Shown piece after piece: positions 6,288-9,110 of a DNA stretch of 9,110 nucleotides. Each line of letters begins with the position of its first letter. The first letter of the stretch is position 1. Under the pieces are notes generated by a model that was not told where the DNA came from, made no database searches, and was given only the letters and a program-made list of their open reading frames with translations. The translations under genes and the position numbers were made by a program. This DNA is from Acidobacteriota bacterium (lineage in GTDB: Bacteria > Acidobacteriota > Terriglobia > UBA7540): assembly GCA_003165615.1 (NCBI GenBank), contig PLWR01000455.1, forward strand, positions 2,018-11,127, given 5' to 3'.

Positions 6288-7097
6288 TCTGCATCGCAAG
6301 CTTGCGCCCATCTCCGACGGGGCGTGGGCGCAGATTGAAGAGGAAACATTGCGCACGCTCAAGCGCTACCTCGCCGGGCGGCGCGTCGTCGACGTGAAGG
6401 GGCCGGCGGGCACAGGTCTTTCCGCCGTCGGCACCTGCCATCTGAAGGCCATTGAGGCCCTGAAAGACAGCACTATCGCCAGACAGCGCGAGGTGAAGCC
6501 GCCGGTCGAGCTGCGCGTTCCGTTCGAGATGGACCGGCAGGCGATCGACGACGTTGATCGGGGCGCAAACGACTCGGACTGGCAACCGGCGAAGGACGCC
6601 GCGCGCCAAATTGCTTTTGCCGAGGACGGCGCCGTGTTCGAGAGCTATGCCGAGGCCGGCATCGGGGACATACGCCGGGGGACCATTAATCCGCCGATGA
6701 CGCTTCCCGCCGACGTCCGTGAGTAACCGGAAGCCATTGCCCAGGGCTTGAGCCGATTGCGGCTGGTCGGCATCAACGGTCCCTACGCCGTTCTGCTCGG
6801 CGCCGATGCCTACACCGCGCTTCCCCAGACCGGCGACCATGGATACCCCATGCTGGAGCACGTCAAGCGGCTCGTCAACGATAAGATCATCTGGGCGCCC
6901 GCCATCGCCGGGGCTTTCGTGCTGACGCCCGTGGCGGCGACTTCGACCTTCACATTGGCCAGGACGTTTCCATGGGCTATTCCAGCCACACCGACGCCAT
7001 TGTTCGCCTGTATCTGCGGGAGGCCTTTACCTTCCTGCTGCTCACCGCCGAAGCCGCCGTCGGTCTCGCCCCTCCCGCGAAGATGCGGATGGCATGA
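6280..7097 (+). pseudogene. Family 1 encapsulin shell protein (linocin M18-like), nonsense plus frameshift
   Basis: Corrected for two lesions this is a complete HK97-fold encapsulin of about 272 residues, the usual size of family 1 shells that form nanocompartments around DyP or ferritin-like cargo. Family landmarks: MNNLHRKLAPISDGAWAQIE, TLKRYLAGRRVVDVKGPAG, VELRVPFEMDRQAIDDVDRG, DSDWQPAKDAARQIAFAEDG, NPPMTLPADVRE, LRLVGINGPYAVLLGADAYT, GYPMLEHVKRLVNDKIIWAP, then in the shifted frame RGGDFDLHIGQDVSMGYSSH, DAIVRLYLREAFTFLLLTAE and AAVGLAPPAKMRMA before TGA 7095-7097. Lesion 1: TAA at 6724-6726, where family members usually have Tyr before PEA. Lesion 2: loss of one base near 6925-6931, between FVLT and RGGD. 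As read, translation gives 148 residues, lacking the C-terminal half of the fold and most of the A-domain, so no shell should form. Confidence 0.92.
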
Positions 7098-7954
7098 GGC
7101 GCATCCGCACTCAATTTGTTAACGATGCCGGTTCGAATCTGGTCCAGACCTTCAGCGGCATTATGTACGGATGAAGTGAAGTGGTACGAATTGGTACCCT
7201 TTCAAAATGGTTCGGTATGCAGCCCTCCCATTTGCTCCCACCACAACGGCATACTTGTGTGGGCCTTCTTTCCCATCAGGTGAGGATCTGTGATGGGTCT
7301 TATACTATTAATTCTAGTCGGTTTGGATTTTCGTGCGATCGTTGCAGATTCCAACTTGCGCCGCGGCCCGTGCTTCGGTTGGCCTTCATAGCGCGGCCCA
7401 CAGGGCATGCCAAGACTTTTCAAACAGTGAAAATGAATTTTCCTTGACAAAATATTGATGCAGGCAGTAAAACCACCTTGCCTTTATTAGATAGTTTCGA
7501 TTAATGGCAGAGTGGCGTTGGATGATTTCGACAAATCAGTGGGTAAAACTGGGAATCCGGAATTCCATTCTGATACGGCCCAGTTGCCTGGACGTGGGGC
7601 TGGATAAGTCATTCCGTGCAATACCTGTCGTGTGTAGGCATGCACAGAGGTCCGCCGAATAGAACCTCTCCGAGCTCAAACCCGCCAATCCTGTGTTTGC
7701 TTTGTGGGGCCCTATAAGTACCTGGTCCGGCTTCATTTGAGGAGCATGGAGGGGCCAACCCCAAGCCCATATTTTTTGGCGCAAAACAATCGAGCTCACT
7801 ACAGCATAGGATGGTAGTTCGACATGCGACACGCTTTCGGGTGTGATCACGTGATCACGAATTCCGGTAAGGGCAGATGCCCACATCTTTGTCTTCTGCC
7901 ACAGCCGCACATGCAGCACGAGCTGCATTCTTAATCCTTTATTGAGGTGATCTC
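7098..7954. other. About 850-bp region without a convincing gene
   Basis: No recognisable gene lies between the encapsulin relic and the hydrolase. The longest frame is on the minus strand (7536-8006, 156 codons). It resembles no family I know and overlaps the hydrolase signal peptide, so I do not annotate it. A possible weak plus-strand promoter is TTGACA at 7444-7449 with TAAAAC 18 bp later (7468-7473); it lies 480 bp before the hydrolase and has a poor -10. A 16-bp palindrome lies at 7843-7858 (separate entry). The base composition of about 7140-7550 looks more AT-rich than the flanks, judged by eye. Confidence 0.4.
7843..7858. promoter_or_regulatory. Perfect 16-bp palindrome upstream of the glycoside hydrolase
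   Basis: GTGATCACGTGATCAC is its own reverse complement and is also a tandem duplication of the 8-bp palindrome GTGATCAC. It is centred about 104 bp before the hydrolase GTG start, a typical distance for an activator or repressor site. It resembles the TGTGA...TCAC halves of CRP-type sites, but with 8 rather than 6 bp between half-sites when TGTGA (from 7842) is used. The regulator is unknown. Confidence 0.35.
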
Positions 7955-9110
7955 GTGAAAATTCTAGGAATCGCCCGACCAACGGTCTTCTTGCTGTCGG
8001 CAGCAATTATCGTCCTCGCTTCTTGTGCCCGGAAGGAAATTACGTCGCAGTCCACGGTGCCGGAGAAGGCTACGATCACGGTTAAATGGGACAAGGTGAT
8101 CATGGTTTCGAAGTCGACGCCCACCCTGCAAGTGGTTGTCAATCCGCTCTTGCGGCCAGGCACGAAGATTCACGATCGCGTCTTTCAAGCGCTGCAGGAT
8201 CTGGGCGCCGACTACGTTCGATACGTGCCCTGGCTGCCTTACCCCAAGCTCGGAGTTGCCGAGCTCGATCCTCCGCAGGACGGAAAGACCTCGTGGGACT
8301 TCTCGCTGATCGATCCCATGATGGCGGACCTGATGAATGCCCAGACCGGGCACACGGTCATCATCAATTTCAGCACTATTCCCCAGTGGATGTTCAAGAC
8401 CGACAAGCCCGTGGCATATCCTAGTGATCCCGAGCAGGTGACATGGAATTACGAACAGGGTACGGAGTTTCGTGATCCCACCTTGAAGGAAGTGGGGGAT
8501 TATTACGCCCGCCTAGTGAATTGGTATACACAAGGTGGATTTACTGACGAATTCGGCACGCGCCACGACTCCGGCCATCACTTCAAGATCGACTATTGGG
8601 AAATCTTGAACGAAGTCGATAGTGAACATAGCATGACGCCGCAGACTTATACGCGCGTCTATGACGCGATTGTGGCAGCCATTCATCGCGTCGATCCGAA
8701 AATCACGTGTGTGGCGATGGCCCTTGGTGGCGAACCCCGGGAATATTTTGAATACTTCCTGGATCACAAGAACCACAAGCCCGGCACCCCCATTGCTATG
8801 ATTTCCTACCATTTCTATGCCGTCCCCAGTTCGGACGAGACACCTGAGATTATGGAGCATACCTATTGGGACCAGGCCGATCGTTTTCTGGACGTCGTCA
8901 GCTATATCCAGGGAATCCGCGAGCGGCTGTCGCCCGAAACCAAAACCGATACGGACGAGCTGGGTTCGATTTCCGCTGACGACACGGAGCAAGACAAACC
9001 CGGTCACGTCACGAAGCCGATTCCGAACTCCTACTGGAACCTCTGCGGAAGCATGTACGCCTACCTTTATGTCGAACTCGCCAAACGAGGCGTCGAGGTT
9101 GCGGGCGAAT
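7955..9110 (+). CDS. Lipoprotein glycoside hydrolase, clan GH-A (GH39-like), 3' end outside window
   Basis: The first 385 residues are present; the frame is open to the window edge. The GTG start at 7955 is preceded by GAGG (7944-7947) at seven bases. Residues 10-24 form a lipoprotein signal with lipobox LAS-Cys24, so the protein is probably exported and lipid-anchored. The body looks like a TIM-barrel retaining glycosidase: GADYVRYVPWLPYP near the first strands, WDFSLIDPMMADLM, TVIINFSTIPQWMF, then DYWEILNE (acid/base Glu220 in the NE motif at the end of strand 4), AMISYHFYAVPS, and TDTDELGS, where Glu335 sits where the nucleophile of clan GH-A enzymes lies. NPYWNL-type residues follow (NSYWNLCGSMYAYLY). 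The GH39 (xylosidase-like) assignment is by motif style only; another clan A family is possible. Substrate is unknown, presumably plant or microbial polysaccharide. Confidence 0.7.
   Translation, partial: MKILGIARPTVFLLSAAIIVLASCARKEITSQSTVPEKATITVKWDKVIMVSKSTPTLQVVVNPLLRPGTKIHDRVFQALQDLGADYVRYVPWLPYPKLGVAELDPPQDGKTSWDFSLIDPMMADLMNAQTGHTVIINFSTIPQWMFKTDKPVAYPSDPEQVTWNYEQGTEFRDPTLKEVGDYYARLVNWYTQGGFTDEFGTRHDSGHHFKIDYWEILNEVDSEHSMTPQTYTRVYDAIVAAIHRVDPKITCVAMALGGEPREYFEYFLDHKNHKPGTPIAMISYHFYAVPSSDETPEIMEHTYWDQADRFLDVVSYIQGIRERLSPETKTDTDELGSISADDTEQDKPGHVTKPIPNSYWNLCGSMYAYLYVELAKRGVEVAGE

Noticed and set aside
7127..7143. tRNA T-arm-like sequence (gccggttcgaatctggt)
   Set aside because: The T-loop motif TTCGAAT with a short wobble stem is present, but no anticodon arm, D arm or pairing acceptor stem can be found in the preceding 60-70 bases. 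At best a tRNA-end fragment; probably chance.
7536..8006. 156-codon minus-strand open frame
   Set aside because: No recognisable family, no good ribosome binding site noticed, and it overlaps the signal peptide of the hydrolase on the other strand. Composition looks like a random open frame.
8513..9007. 164-codon minus-strand open frame
   Set aside because: Antisense to the glycoside hydrolase, whose catalytic motifs fix the coding strand.
1..9110. CRISPR arrays, rRNA or complete tRNA genes
   Set aside because: No regularly spaced direct repeats and no rRNA or full tRNA signatures were seen on either strand.

Overview
The window looks like a chromosomal segment from a soil-type Acidobacteriota bacterium. 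This is inferred from gene families alone: an Oar-like TonB-dependent receptor, a DUF1080 (3-keto-disaccharide hydrolase-type) secreted protein, split EamA half-transporters, a SIS-domain sugar isomerase and a glycoside hydrolase lipoprotein. The outstanding feature is gene decay. At least five genes are broken, while their neighbours are intact.

Layout. Minus strand, read from about 5530 down to 208: a near-consensus promoter overlapped downstream by two LacI-family-type operators; a possible 32-codon leader ORF whose stop overlaps the next start (ATGA); an intact two-domain SIS sugar-phosphate isomerase (4277-5350); an intact pair of half-size EamA/DMT transporter genes (3856-4293 and 3413-3844); a DUF1080 pseudogene with two nonsense codons and two compensating frameshifts (2386-3351); a second, diverged copy of the EamA pair, with the first gene intact (1848-2282) and the second cut off after 49 codons (1675-1836); a 118-bp hairpin, MITE-like element with CTAG ends (1578-1695); and the 3' half of a TonB-dependent receptor gene (208-about 1577), cut at the other edge of the element. 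The element therefore sits exactly where the 3' end of one gene and the 5' end of another have been lost, which suggests a deletion.

Plus strand: a 5'-truncated DyP-type peroxidase with an in-frame TAG (about 5661-6287), followed with overlap by a family 1 encapsulin shell gene (6280-7097) broken by one TAA and one -1 frameshift. Together they are the fossil of a DyP-loaded encapsulin nanocompartment operon. The peroxidase still ends in a textbook cargo-loading peptide (DGSLGIGSLKG). About 850 bp with no convincing gene follow, holding a perfect 16-bp palindrome. The window then ends in a partial lipoprotein glycoside hydrolase of clan GH-A type (from 7955).

How the genes fit together: the minus-strand set reads as a carbohydrate uptake and catabolism cluster (outer-membrane receptor, inner-membrane DMT transporters, secreted keto-sugar hydrolase, cytoplasmic isomerase) controlled by a LacI-family repressor not present here. 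The peroxidase-encapsulin pair is an unrelated stress or storage module and appears non-functional. All identifications are from reading translations by eye; no database search was run.
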